Positions 11,405-21,932 of a stretch of 64,000 nucleotides of DNA are shown in pieces. Origin of the DNA: Chara braunii. Taxonomy: Eukaryota; Streptophyta; Charophyceae; Charales; Characeae. Each line of letters begins with the position of its first letter. Position 1 is the first letter of the stretch. The DNA is taken from contig BFEA01000057.1 of the NCBI GenBank assembly GCA_003427395.1, forward strand, positions 1,310,060-1,374,059, read 5' to 3'. The notes beneath the pieces are model-generated. The model was not told where the DNA came from, made no database searches, and saw only the letters and a program-made list of their open reading frames with translations. A program made the position numbers and the translations under genes.

Positions 11405-11885
11405 GATTCTCTCACATGATGATGTTCCATTGCACGCTTGGTTGTACTAATGAGTTCCAAGCATGAATTTGAGCAAGCCTCACTCACATGCATGAATCAA
11501 CTCTCACATAATGGAGTCCCATTGCATTCTTGGTTGTATCCATGAGCTTCAAGCATGTGTTTGAGCAAGTCTCACTCACATGCATGGCTAATCTCTCACA
11601 TAATAACATCTTGTTTCATTCTTGGTTGCACTCATGAGCCCCAAGCATGTGTTTGAGCAAGTCTCACTCACATGCATGGCCCAACTCTCACATAATGATG
11701 TTCCGTTGCATCCTTGGTTGCATTCATGAGCTTCAAGCATGTGTTTGAGCAAGACTCACTCGCATGCATGACTCAACTCCCACTTAATGATGTTCCATTA
11801 CGTCCTTGGTTGTGTTCATGAGCTTCAAGTATGTGTTTAAGCAAGTCTCACTCACATGCATGGCTCATCCATCACATAACAATGT
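11405..11885. repeat. Tandem repeat, about 92 bp x 5-6
   Basis: The marker 'ctcacataatgatgttcc' and variants recur near 11,411, 11,503, 11,595, 11,687, 11,779 and 11,871. Units include 'gtgtttgagcaagtctcact' and 'cacatgcatgg'. Confidence 0.88.
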
Positions 11886-12210
11886 TCCGTTTCACACTAG
11901 GTTGTTCAACTTCTCATGTGTTTGTGCTTTCACTACTCATACCCTCTTCTTGTCAAGTTCATGCTCTTGGTAGTGTTCCGTTCACACTTGGCTGTTCAAC
12001 TTCTCATGTGCTTGTGGTTTCACTTTCATCTTGTCAAGTTCATATCCTTGGTAGTGTTCCGGTTCACACTTGGCTGTTCAACTTCCCATGTGCTTGTGCT
12101 TTCACTCTCATCTTGTTAAGTTCATGCTCTTGGTAGTGTTCCGGTTCTCACTTGGATGTTCAACTTCTCATGTGTTTGTGCTTTCACTACTCGTACTCTC
12201 ATCTTGTAAA
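11886..12210. repeat. Tandem repeat, 82-90 bp x 4
   Basis: The marker 'ttcacacttggctgttcaac' recurs at 11,891, 11,981, 12,063 and 12,145. It follows the 92-bp array directly and shares the 'gttccgtttcac' joint. Confidence 0.85.
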
Positions 12211-12228
12211 GCTCTAGGAAACTTATCT

Positions 12229-12361
12229 CAAGGAATTGGTCACTCCAATCACCTCTAAATGCACATTGACCATTCTATGGGAAGCCCTGCAATCACCTAA
12301 CTACTGTACACATTGCGGAACACTATCAGATTTAGAGGTGATTGGAGTGACCAATTCCTTG
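12229..12361. repeat. Perfect 32-bp inverted repeat with 69-nt loop
   Basis: 12,229-12,260 is the exact reverse complement of 12,330-12,361. The RNA of either strand would form a 32-bp hairpin. It sits at the boundary where the satellites end. It could be a fold-back element or a small-RNA precursor; no expression signal can be judged from sequence. Confidence 0.85.
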
Positions 12362-13445
12362 TAAGGCTCTCAATGTGTAGCACAAGCACATGGTTTATCA
12401 CAATCACATTTCGGTTCTACCCTAAGGAAAATTGCAATCCTATGTTATTGTTTCCCCTGAGAGATTGCTTTGAAGAAGTTATAGTTTTGTCTTTTAGGTA
12501 GTAGTAAGACCCACGTCGGAACTATGCTCATGGTCCATAGTGGGGTGTTGTTGTTGTATCCCCTGTGATAAAATGACTACACTACTACTAAATGAGAGGA
12601 AAGTGTTTGAGCCTTGTCAGACCATAGTCTGTAAGGGAAGCAGTTACTACATGCCGCAAAAGGTTAGGGGTGAATCCCCAACTATTCTTGTGTCAAGTGG
12701 GTTCACCAGCACAGGACGGAACAGCACCACCCCGAAGCGTGTATGGTGAGGTTATTTGCTTTGTCCGCAAGGGTCTGCAAGGAACAAGTGCTGGAATCAG
12801 AGGGAAAAGCAGGGAGGCTTGATCTTTGAGCGGGGCCCGGGGATTTGAGATGTTATCCTATCGAAAGAGGATTACACTGCCCCTCTCCACAATATACTTC
12901 TGTCAAAGTTGGGGAGTAGAGTGGTATACTCTTACTGTTATTGTATCTGAGGATGTTTATTATGGGCAAACTTTATCTTGATTGTATCATTATGATGTAT
13001 TAATATATATTTTTGGCTATTTCGCCAGTTTGCTTATAATGTCAATGCTTTTGATCCTCGTAAATATTATTGATGTCGGATACTGGCGTAATATATCATA
13101 GTCTATGAGTTGATTATTATGAACTTAGGTATCTGTGAACGTGTTATTACTGGGACATATTACTATTTACTATTTCTAAGTTGGGTGGTCGTAAACACTG
13201 GAAATGATGAATTTCAGTAACAGACGACTTGAAGCCAAAACTTCAGTAGTATAGATTATAGAACGCGATTGTCGGCATAATAACGAAAGGCGTATGCTGG
13301 ACGTTTTTTTACGATGGGCAGAACCCAGACCGAGCGAAGGCAACTCAGGATGCCTTATGCTAAGGAAAATCTCAATATGGCCTTGCCTATTAAAAGAGAA
13401 GATGGCCTTGAGATATCCTTGCTAAGGCGAGTCAAGGAAAAATAA
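12362..13445. other. No gene recognised
   Basis: AT-rich, no tandem structure and no family protein in six frames. A 'ttggggagta' word at 12,907 resembles the one at 16,205 and might mark an old LTR junction, but this is weak. Confidence 0.3.
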
Positions 13446-13749
13446 TATAACTCTTCCTCATGGAGCGCATTGATAGACGAGGGTATCTTCATTTGGATCG
13501 AGTCCAGATTTGATGATGGTCAGGACTGCGCAATCGTAAGGGTGACCCTATATGCCCCATCATCCTTTTGGGTCTTGCATGGGATTGAGTTGGCACCTGG
13601 GCATGGAAGCCTGCTCGCGAGACCATTAAAGTGGACAAGAGGAAGGATCCATGAAGAAGAGGGGCAGGTGGTAACCCATATAGAGGTCAAGCGTGCCAAA
13701 GAGTTTGGGCTTCCTTCAAACCCATTACGAGTCATCTTGCCCGATTTTC

Positions 13750-14481
13750 TCATAGAGAAGTGTTTTGAGGGACAGACAAGAGTAGAGGCCGTAGCAGAAG
13801 CCGCCTTGAGGACGCGAGAATATGACAAGTAAACTCTGATCCTCTATCTATCACGAATTCCTTGACGAAGGGATAACGCAGGTAGTACTCCTCGATGCAG
13901 CTTACCAACACCGAGCCGGTCTTTGTACAAATGGCGCGACCATCTACAAAGTCAGAACGGTTGTCTCGCGTATCGAAAATGTAGTTGTAACCATGATCCC
14001 CAATCGACATAAACAGTAAGTCGAGAGGTACTACGACACCCACTTCCCTCTCTAACCTTGGATGCAGCAGCTCTCCTGGCCTCTGAGGAGCCCTTTTTTG
14101 ACAAGGTATACAGGAACGGCAGAATTTGCTGATCATCTCCATCATCCGATCCCAATAGTATAACTCACTTATTTTGGCATACGTGGCACTAACTCCTCGA
14201 TGCCCTCCTGCAATGCCATCATGAAGCGCGGGTATAACGTCGATCTGACGGTTCCTCCCGCATGCAACCCTTCTAGGGCACCCTACTTGCCTCTTTACGG
14301 AGAGATGACCATCCCTCACTAGGTAGAGATGCCTCATCTTTTGAGCCCTTCCGCTAGCATCCCTATCCCGCATCTCACATAATACGAGAAGTACCAACTC
14401 CAGGTAGATCCCATCATACTCCTCTGTACGGAACGCCTCTTTGATCTCTCCTTCCTCCACGTGCGAGTTGATATATGGCAT
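13750..14481 (-). pseudogene. Ty3/gypsy integrase fragment
   Basis: Minus-strand 243-codon frame. It has the integrase zinc-binding motif: HDGIAGGHRGVSATYAK, then CRSCIPCQ (HHCC), followed by the start of the catalytic core with VVPLDLLFM and FVIDRGSEFT (second Asp). It stops at about 13,832, before the catalytic Glu, and sequence to the left is unrelated. The RNase H/RT that should lie to the right is not recognisable; instead a plus-strand gag begins at 14,952. It is a broken fragment of a family different from D, F and H. Confidence 0.82.
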
Positions 14482-14951
14482 GTACCTGGACCAGAGGTTT
14501 CTGCCCCATAGTCAAGGACTCAGGGATTTGGTCAATTTGGTTGACGCTAATGCGAGATCCCATGATCCAGTCGAAAGGGTTGAAGATTGGGATGAGGCTC
14601 GGGCAGTAGCGGGCCGATAAAGAGAGCCCTTATATTCTGCCAAGTGTCTCTCATGAACTTGTGTGTAATCACTTTACTGCGTAGTGCGAGTGCGGTGACC
14701 AGCGACGGTTGAAGCCACCACTACTGTCTGCATATAGTTAGTTTGAAAGCTATGCCTATGTGGAGTGTATATTGTTTGTGGTACCCCTGAAATTAGAGCA
14801 AGGGGTTAACTAAAATCTAAGATCTTGTTATGCGGGCAAGAAGATGGTTAGTGTGATTTAAGTGTTCGTAGTTTTATTTGCTCTTATCTGCCTTGAGTTT
14901 TCTTGGACTGCAACCTGATGATCTATTGCTTGCTAAGCCGGCCTCGAAATC

Positions 14952-16052
14952 ATGGCTCAAGGAAGTGGTTTCGCTAAAATCCTACTTTGGAGGCGTACAT
15001 GCCTCACCAAAGTGTTGTCATGCGAGTCAGTGCACGACTCAATGCCCCTAGACATTCGAGCCCTGTTGTTTCAAGGACAGAATTTATCTAAATTCATGCG
15101 CGACTATCAGGACTTCAGCCTCGCAAAGATGTGGGGCGAGAGGGCAATGTGGAGTATGCTGCCATTGTTCGTTTGCGAAGAGTGAAGCGATGAGGTATAT
15201 ACTCTCATGTCGAAGTCACGAACCTGGGGCGAACTGGAAAACTCTTTAAGATTGAGATTTCCAGAGGATAGGATGAAAGGTCAACTTGGTGGAGGCCACT
15301 TGCAGCCAGTCAGGGTTGCGTCAATACAAGGAAAGTTGAGTGGTATACAAAGACAAGTGGGAATACTGGAAGAAAGGTTGGCGTGACTGGAAGAGGCCAG
15401 AAAGGGTAAACGAAAGGTTTTAGAGCGTGCCTCAAGTGAGCCGGCTGGTCAGGATGAAGGGGGACCAAAGGGTGATGACAGAGAGTCACTTCTCCTCAAA
15501 GGAACCCCGAGAAGGCGAACTTGTGCTCAGGGGAGAGACGAAGGCAAAGTGGTTATGAGGAGTGTGACCCTCCCAAGTTGATGAAGGCCCAACGGAAAGC
15601 GAGGAACGTGGCCCAAGGAGGTCAAGGTACTGGAAAGGGGCAATGTTCGCAGCAAGTAGCGGCCACCCCACAAAAATTGAGAGATAAAGTGACACAAAAA
15701 GGGCCTCCGTTGACTGAGCAGGTATTATATGGGCAGTGGGCGCCATGTGATCAAGTGAGTCTATGATCCATGTGTGCCATGGGCACAGGGCAGTTGTTTA
15801 GGCCCACAAATGAGCATGATGCCACCTAGACCTTCTGCAGCCCAGACTCGACCAACTCAGCCTATGGGATTGTTGCAGCCACCGACACAACAAGTGTCAC
15901 AAGGCAGGATGGCCGGTGGAGGAAGCCAAAGGCAGCAGGCTGGAAGGGACCGCGGGGATGGAGGACGCGACAATAGAGGACGTGGTAGTGGCAGAGGAGG
16001 CACTAGAGGATGCGATGGGCGTCAGCGGAATGCAGGGAAGAAAAAGGCATGA
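14952..16052 (+). pseudogene. Gag-only retroelement remnant with RGG-rich tail
   Basis: Plus-strand gag-like reading. The capsid-like part includes DIRALLFQGQNLSKFMRDYQDF, then TGA at about 15,183, then in the same frame YTLMSKSRTWGELENSLRLRFPE, a usual gag helix text. A charged linker with further stops follows. The last part (about 15,774-16,052) is Gln-rich then RGG/RG-rich (RDRGDGGRDNRGRGSGRGGTRGC) with a basic end, where most gypsy gags have a CCHC knuckle. No pol follows. This could be a non-autonomous gag-only element or a truncated one; LTRs were not identified. Confidence 0.55.
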
Positions 16053-16759
16053 TAAGCGGCAGTTCTCATGGTAGTTCGGTAGGTAAAGCAGCCAAGGGTA
16101 CAAGAAGGGAGGATAGAATGACTGAAAGTTGAAAAAAGTGATAAAAGGATAGGGTTAGAGAGAGTGTAGCAGTGTGAGGAGGTGATTAGCCCCAACCCTT
16201 AGGATTGGGGAGTATTCAGCCAGAGGATGGTCCTGGATCGCTTTGACTTGTTTGCTTTGGTAAATTCAGTTGTATATGCGTGAATGTGGAGTTAGAATAA
16301 CAGGTTAGCCGATTGTGTGATCCCAACCCCGTATTTTAGTTAGCAGGAACCTGACCGTATACCAAATGAGTTAGGAAAGGTATATACGTTAGTTGTGAGT
16401 GTATATTGGATCATGAGAGGCCTCAAGTCTGAATGGATAAGCTATTCTCAGGCTCTTGCGACTGCTCAAGGGTAGAATGGCTAGAGCACGATCAAAGTAT
16501 GAGAATGAGCCTCGTGCGTGTATAGGTTGCTAAGAATAAAAGACGAAAGAGGGTAGGACTTCTAATACAGGTTTGAGCGTGCTGAGAGATCATACGAGGA
16601 TAAGATCTTATTAGGAGCACAAATTTGACTTCAATTGTGGTACTTGTCATCTTTAGACATCTACCTTCCTCTGGGAGTGTCATCCTACGATTTAAGACAA
16701 GGTGATTCTGTTTTGAGGGTTGAGTTTATTTTTAGCTATACCACCCTGAGTTATCAAGG
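16053..16759. other. No gene recognised; possible 3' region of the gag-only element
   Basis: Noncoding. 'cttaggattggggagtattc' near 16,197-16,217 could be a polypurine/LTR junction, unproven. Confidence 0.3.
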
Positions 16760-17210
16760 TGTACGCCGTCGAGCGCATCGGCTCCCGCCTTTCTGCAAAG
16801 CGCGGGAGCCCTCCCGACCGCGTCACGCAGGAGAAACTTAGGCTTTCAACTTTTTAGAAACAACTCGAGGACGACACGGTAACCCACGTCGACCCTTCAC
16901 CGCTCCGGCCGAGTACGCCAGCTGTACATCCAGCGGTCCCCTACGAAAGGATAGGTTCTCGCAGGGCACAACTTACCTTCCCTAAGGGGCTGTCACCACC
17001 CTTAGGGGCGTATCCCCGCCGAGCTACCGACCCACGTGCGAAGGCTTTTATGATGCAATTGCAGAGGTAGGGCGGCCGAGGGCGTTTACTGGTTTGCTGT
17101 AGCATAGGTACGCATGGTTGAACGCCAAAGTGAACCCGAACGTCGTCCGTCCTTGGGGCGCTGATCTCCCAGGAATCGGAACGTACGTCGGTCGACTAGG
17201 ACGTGATAAC
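16760..17210 (-). repeat. Dispersed repeat, inverted copy of 38,531-39,215
   Basis: Its reverse complement matches 38,953-39,215 ('tagctcggcggggatacgcc', then 'ggtaag', 'tatcctgtcgtagggg', 'actcggccggagcgg', 'ccgatgcgctcgac' in the same order). Its right part matches the tandem unit at 38,531-38,995 ('cgtcctagtcgaccgac'). No protein is seen. Confidence 0.75.
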
Positions 17211-19171
17211 CTAAGCTTGAGAAAAACTCCGAGCGATCCTGGTCCCTTCTTTCAAAGACAATCAGGAGTTAATCAGACAAAACACTTTCAAAAGAAGACT
17301 CAGGTCAACGTAAGTTGACTTATCTTCTGAAATCGATACAATCATGCATACCACTCGTTCAGATCAAATCGACAAAGGCTGACTTGGCTTATCATTCAAC
17401 GACGAGCCATGATGAGTTGACTCGACTTCAAATGTCACTTACCAACGAAAGGATAAAAGCATGACTAACATGCATAGTGACGCTTGAATAACGTCTGATC
17501 GAATCATCTCTACTCTATCTGCCAAAGGGCTGGGCTGACGCGACTTTTCGACTTGATGAGATGCGTTACCAAATTCTTTCATTCCACCCCATACTGACTG
17601 CTGACTAAGAAATGCTGACATCCCAACTTCCAAGCAAAGTTAAGATGCTATCGCTCTAGTGATGACTACGCTTTCACTCTAACTTTGGTGTGAATGTCAT
17701 CTGCAAGTAATCCGGCTACCACTATACAAGTCAGCGATCGACTTGAACAACCGAACACTGGATGCCCCATTAAGGACGAGGATCCGCTTTCAAATTTTGT
17801 TGGTTGCCTTGTCCTCCTGGCCCTCATTGACCCTGCTAAGAAGGGTCGTTCCCGGCTCTAGCTATCCAAGCCCTGCTCGCCACATCGACCCCATTGGTCC
17901 TCGCTTCTTGTGGCGAGGCCAACCACGGCAAGAGTGTCAAGCTGCGCTCTATTCCAACTAGCAACCATGAACCGAGCTTCTTGTGGCTCAATTCTCCATG
18001 CACGAGTGGCCCCTAAAACGACCACTAGAGGGGTATGCTATGGTAGTTCCCCCCATAACGCGAGGCGTCATGGAACTCAAGGCCCCCTGCAATTAGCCGC
18101 AAATCCTTTCCCTGGAAGGTGGTCTGGGATACCCCTCGTCCTCGCCTGAGCGAACCTCGGATCTCAGAAGTCGGGCTGGCTCCACCACTACATAGCATAG
18201 GATTCCCTCGTCATATGGTCCACTCTCGGTCGATAACAGGGCCGGCTCCTAAAGCAACGAACCCCCGCCCCAGATGCTTCCTGGAGAGTAAAAGGTCCAT
18301 TACCCAGGCGTAGGCAGTTTTTTTTATGGCTTCACAGTGTTCACACTGAGAGTTGACTTAGACAAAGTAGAAAAATAGATCAAAAGAGAATTAAGACTCC
18401 TTTGGACGGACACATAAAGAAAAGGTCGTTTGGGATAGAATGGGATGATCCTTGGGAAAAGTACTAAATCATTTTCTTATCTTCATTCCCATCTTCCACG
18501 AATTTCATCTTTTCGGCACCCGTCAATTCCTCTTTTCCACAATGTTCTTCTTTTAACATGCAGGTAGGTAAAGAGTTGAAGAAAGGTAAACATTCCCATC
18601 ATTCCTTGAGCAAACATAGTGTCGAATCCTTCTCATACACATTCTTTACCAACCTGCACAATCCAACATAAGAAACAACCCAAAAATCATTCATCCACAA
18701 CCAAAGTCAGTCCCCTATTCCATGTGCATGACATCACACACTTTACTCTACCTTTTCCCTGAATCCAAAGCAAGGTCATGCAAAGTGTGGGTTCACAAAG
18801 GTGTGCAAGGGAAACTGAGTCTTCACTGACTAACAAACTGACCCTGAGTGAAGTTTGCAAAGATGGTCCACTCAAGAAAATCATTCAGAATCACGCCACT
18901 TGATAAGAAGACTCGCAACAAGTCGTCAACAAGGTGTCCACACCACACCCTCAAAAGTAATCACCTGCTGCGACACTCCCCCAACAAACTATCACTCCCA
19001 ACAATTTAATAACACCTCCATGCCGCCGTCACTCACCCCCAATTTCACTGCGCCACTACGGCGTCACACTCACTCCACTTTCAAGCGCACCACCACTTTG
19101 CAGTACCTTCCCTGTGCCAATGCCCAGCCACAGCTTTATATAGTCAGTGCAAGAATACTGCCGCCTCCGCC
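17211..19171. other. No gene recognised
   Basis: Mixed sequence without tandem order. 17,960-18,030 faintly resembles 25,205-25,250. No family protein was found on either strand. Confidence 0.3.
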
Positions 19172-19420
19172 GTGAAAAAACGGCAGCGCTTCCACACCAC
19201 TGCCACTAAACCCAGTGTCGTCGCCGCAAAAATTCGACAACGCTTCCGCACCACCGTCGTAAAAACCAGCGCTGTCGCCACAAAAATTCGGCAGCGCTTC
19301 CGCACCACCGCCGTCGAACCCGGCGCTGTCGCCGCAAAAATTCGGCAGCGCTTCCGCACCACCGCCGCTAAACCTGGTGTTGTCGCCGCAATATTTCGGC
19401 AGCGCTTCCACAATATGTCA
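19172..19420. repeat. 54-bp minisatellite, about 4.5 copies
   Basis: The unit includes 'aaaattcggcagcgcttccg' and 'caccaccgccg'. Because 54 is a multiple of three, an 18-residue repeat is open on both strands (KIRQRFRTT... on plus, EALPNFCGD... on minus). The surrounding frame is low-complexity, so I do not call a gene. Confidence 0.85.
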
Positions 19421-20358
19421 ACAAAACAATTGTCACTGCCGTCCAACATCTCCCCCTCGCTGTTCCAATTATGCCTGCCCTTGCCAACAACCATGGTTAT
19501 GGCAGCATGTGCCTCCTCCAACTATGCCGCGACCGCACCACTCCAGCAGCCTTCTCCCTCCTTGCGGAGGTGGTGGCTATGGCAGCCTCCAACCTCAGCC
19601 CCTTTTGCAGTCCTCTCTTCATCTCTTTCACTCTCTACTCCGGCCAGCAGCTCCTCCTCCAGCATCCAGCACTCACTCAAGTGGAATGCCAGCAACATCA
19701 GCCACGAATGAATGTTGGCTGGCTGGCTGCTGGCTTCTGGCTTCTGGCTTCTTTTATAGCCAGCCGAAGGTTGAGGGCAGCAGGTTTTGCCCTCAGCCAA
19801 AACTCGGATCAGGGCCTAGCCCTTGATCTCAGATGAGATCAAGGGCTGGAAACTTTGATGTTCCCCTAGGGGAACCAAGTTCTAGGCCTTGATAAAGCAT
19901 CTGGCCTTTCCCCACGGCCAGACGCAGCCCAAAATGGTTGTATCAAGCCATTGAAAACAGACTGTTGAAATTCAACGGCCTGCTTTCACATCAGGGCCTA
20001 GATGCTTCTAGTGTTGCATCTGGCCCTACGTCGCGATTAAATTCGCGACGTTCTTTTTTTTTTTTTTTTTTTTTTCCTTCCCCCCCCCTCGTTTTCCTGT
20101 GAGGGCAGTTCACCGTTCTGAGACGAACTACCGCCCCCTCTATCTCAAGTCATTTCACAGAGTCTCACTAGAGTCCAGCTCAACGCGGTCTTCTTCCCCC
20201 CCCACGCACCAGTACCCAGGTACGGGGCATCGTTCTGCAGCCCGTTCCTCATATGAACAATTGCAGACTTCGCCCACAGGCCAAAGAGGGGGGGTGCTAT
20301 GGCGGTGCATATTTCCTTGTTCTAGCGGAAGATTCATTCGATTTTGCACATCCTACCC
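19421..20358. other. Repeat-like spacer with palindromes and poly-T
   Basis: Contains a 12-bp-stem palindrome around 19,828-19,852, an 8-bp palindrome cgtcgcga/tcgcgacg at 20,030-20,051 and a T-run at 20,053-20,076. No gene is seen. Confidence 0.4.
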
Positions 20359-20417
20359 CCAGACCGTCGGGGTGCAACCTCCTGACGAGTCAGTGCAAGT
20401 CCGACGAAACAGTCTGG
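20359..20417 (+). ncRNA. Hammerhead ribozyme, conserved core intact
   Basis: Self-cleaving RNA motif, type III layout. Stem III pairs ccagac-c-g with cagtctgg (one A-C mismatch). The cleavage triplet is GUC ending at 20,368. Stem I is GGGG/CCUC with loop UGCAA. The invariant CUGACGA follows, then stem II GUC-A-G/C-C-GAC and the invariant GAAA. Every catalytic-core base of the hammerhead consensus (CUGANGA...GAAA...NUH) is present; stem II has one mismatch. Hammerheads are known in plant retrozymes and Penelope-like elements. It sits just after 'ctagcggaagattcattc', a word that recurs at 33,457 and 33,864. Confidence 0.75.
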
Positions 20418-20758
20418 TGCAGTCATGCTTCCCCGTTCGTTCGTTTGGAAATGAACAGGTACACCAAACAAAATCCAAACAAGAATCTAAAAAAAATTAA
20501 GAAAAAAACCTAAAACAAAATCTATGAAATGAAAAGAAAAACAAACAAAAAAACCTACCAAACATGGTTGCCCATTCTCAACGGGCGCCTGTCACATCAC
20601 TGGGGAGTCCCCAGTCACTTCAGAACGCGCCAGATGGCACCTCGTTTTTTTCTTTCCTTTTTTTGTTTATTACTCTTTTTTTTTTTCCCTTTACTTTTCG
20701 TTCTGACCCAACGGTTGCTTTTCCTTCACGCCGTTTCGCCCTAGTGGCAAAAAAAAAA

Positions 20759-20828
20759 NNNNNNNNNNNNNNNNNNNNNNNNNNNNNNNNNNNNNNNNNN
20801 NNNNNNNNNNNNNNNNNNNNNNNNNNNN
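20759..20828. other. Assembly gap (70 N) in poly-A
   Basis: Run of N flanked on both sides by A-runs; true length is unknown. Confidence 0.98.
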
Positions 20829-21129
20829 AAAAAAAAAGGAAATGAGAACTTACCTCGTAATGATGCCACAACAACCTCCATAAAGCCCGTATCTGAGCGC
20901 GTACGCGTTCTGATACGGGGCAGGTAAATTTTCTCCCCCTCTTTTTCTTTTTTCCTTTTTTTTTCTTTCTTATTATTATTTTTTTTATAACTTGGACCAT
21001 TTCTCGATTCATGCGTGTCATTCTTGCGCAGGGGCCATTCTCGATTTGCGCGGCTGATCTCAACCGTATGATCTCACGATCATACAACCGGAATCGTTCG
21101 TGCCAAATGCCTGGCGGCCAGCTCCAAAA

Positions 21130-21225
21130 GGAGCTAGCCCGATAGTGCGAAAATTGAGATTCGATCCCCGTATCAGTGGGGTGAGAGTCAAGTACCGGTA
21201 CCTACTGGGCTAGCTCCTACCACAG
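21130..21225 (-). repeat. SINE-like tRNA-related sequence
   Basis: On the minus strand an A-box-like TAGCCCAGTAGG is followed about 35 bases later by a B-box-like GATCGAATCT, the spacing of an RNA polymerase III type 2 promoter. The ends ggagcta and tagctcc are complementary, like an acceptor stem. The rest does not fold as a canonical tRNA, so a tRNA-derived SINE head is likelier than a tRNA gene. Confidence 0.45.
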
Positions 21226-21679
21226 TAGAGGTAGGAGCAACTTTTCTATAAGAGAGCTTGCCCATTAGCTATCCCCCCCTTGCTGGTGGCCTTGCCTGCA
21301 TGGCCTGAGGCCTTGCAAGCCTTGCCTGCCTGGCCTGAGGCCTTGCAGACCCTCCCCGCTTGAAGCCTAATAGGCTTGCTGGCACGTCCTGCCCCGTCGG
21401 TTGGCCGCATGACCTCGGCATTGGCCTATCAACCCCTTGGCTCGGTGTCAATCCCCGCGGCCCAGGAAATAAAACCCTTCTTCCTATTCCCCCTGCGTCG
21501 CGGCTCTATACCCGACGCACCCCTCTTTTTAGCCTACTTAGGCCCTGAATCGCGCGGCTGACATTATTTTAGGTAAACTAGGTCTACCTTTAGTCTTTCC
21601 ATGACCGCGCACCATTGCTGCCTTGTCGAGAACCGCGGACAACAAGTCGTACCGCTGACTCCCGCTGTTTCGATCGAAC

Positions 21680-21727
21680 GTCAATGACGTCACACGCCAA
21701 CGACATCATACGTCAACGACGTCAGGC
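21680..21727. repeat. Short tandem CRE-like repeat
   Basis: Three or four copies of 'cgtcaacgacgtcat' type words. The TGACGTCA core is a bZIP site in plants, but nothing links it to a gene here. Confidence 0.5.
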
Positions 21728-21932
21728 TTTAGGTCTCTCAGTTATAGGGTTGGTCTGAATAAACTTTGGCAACGTCAATCTCATCATGTTCCTCAAATCC
21801 AACAAAAAAGTCGGACAACGTCTGACCTTGAAATACTCGGGCAGAAACCCTCACAGGGGTTTCTGTCCCGACAACGTGTCCATGCGTTTGTATATCGAAT
21901 ATGCATGGAATTTTTGTGGGCTTTGACCCCAA

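Noticed and set aside
13446-13832. Plus-strand frame of about 129 codons (DEGIFIWIESRFDDGQDC...)
   Set aside because: No ATG at its start, no known family, and it overlaps the end of an integrase fragment. Could be an old retroelement piece; not supportable as a gene.
19172-19711. Plus-strand 179-codon frame with 18-residue repeats
   Set aside because: The 54-bp minisatellite keeps both strands open; the rest is low complexity.
21130-21225. Functional tRNA gene
   Set aside because: A and B boxes are present but cloverleaf arms do not form properly.
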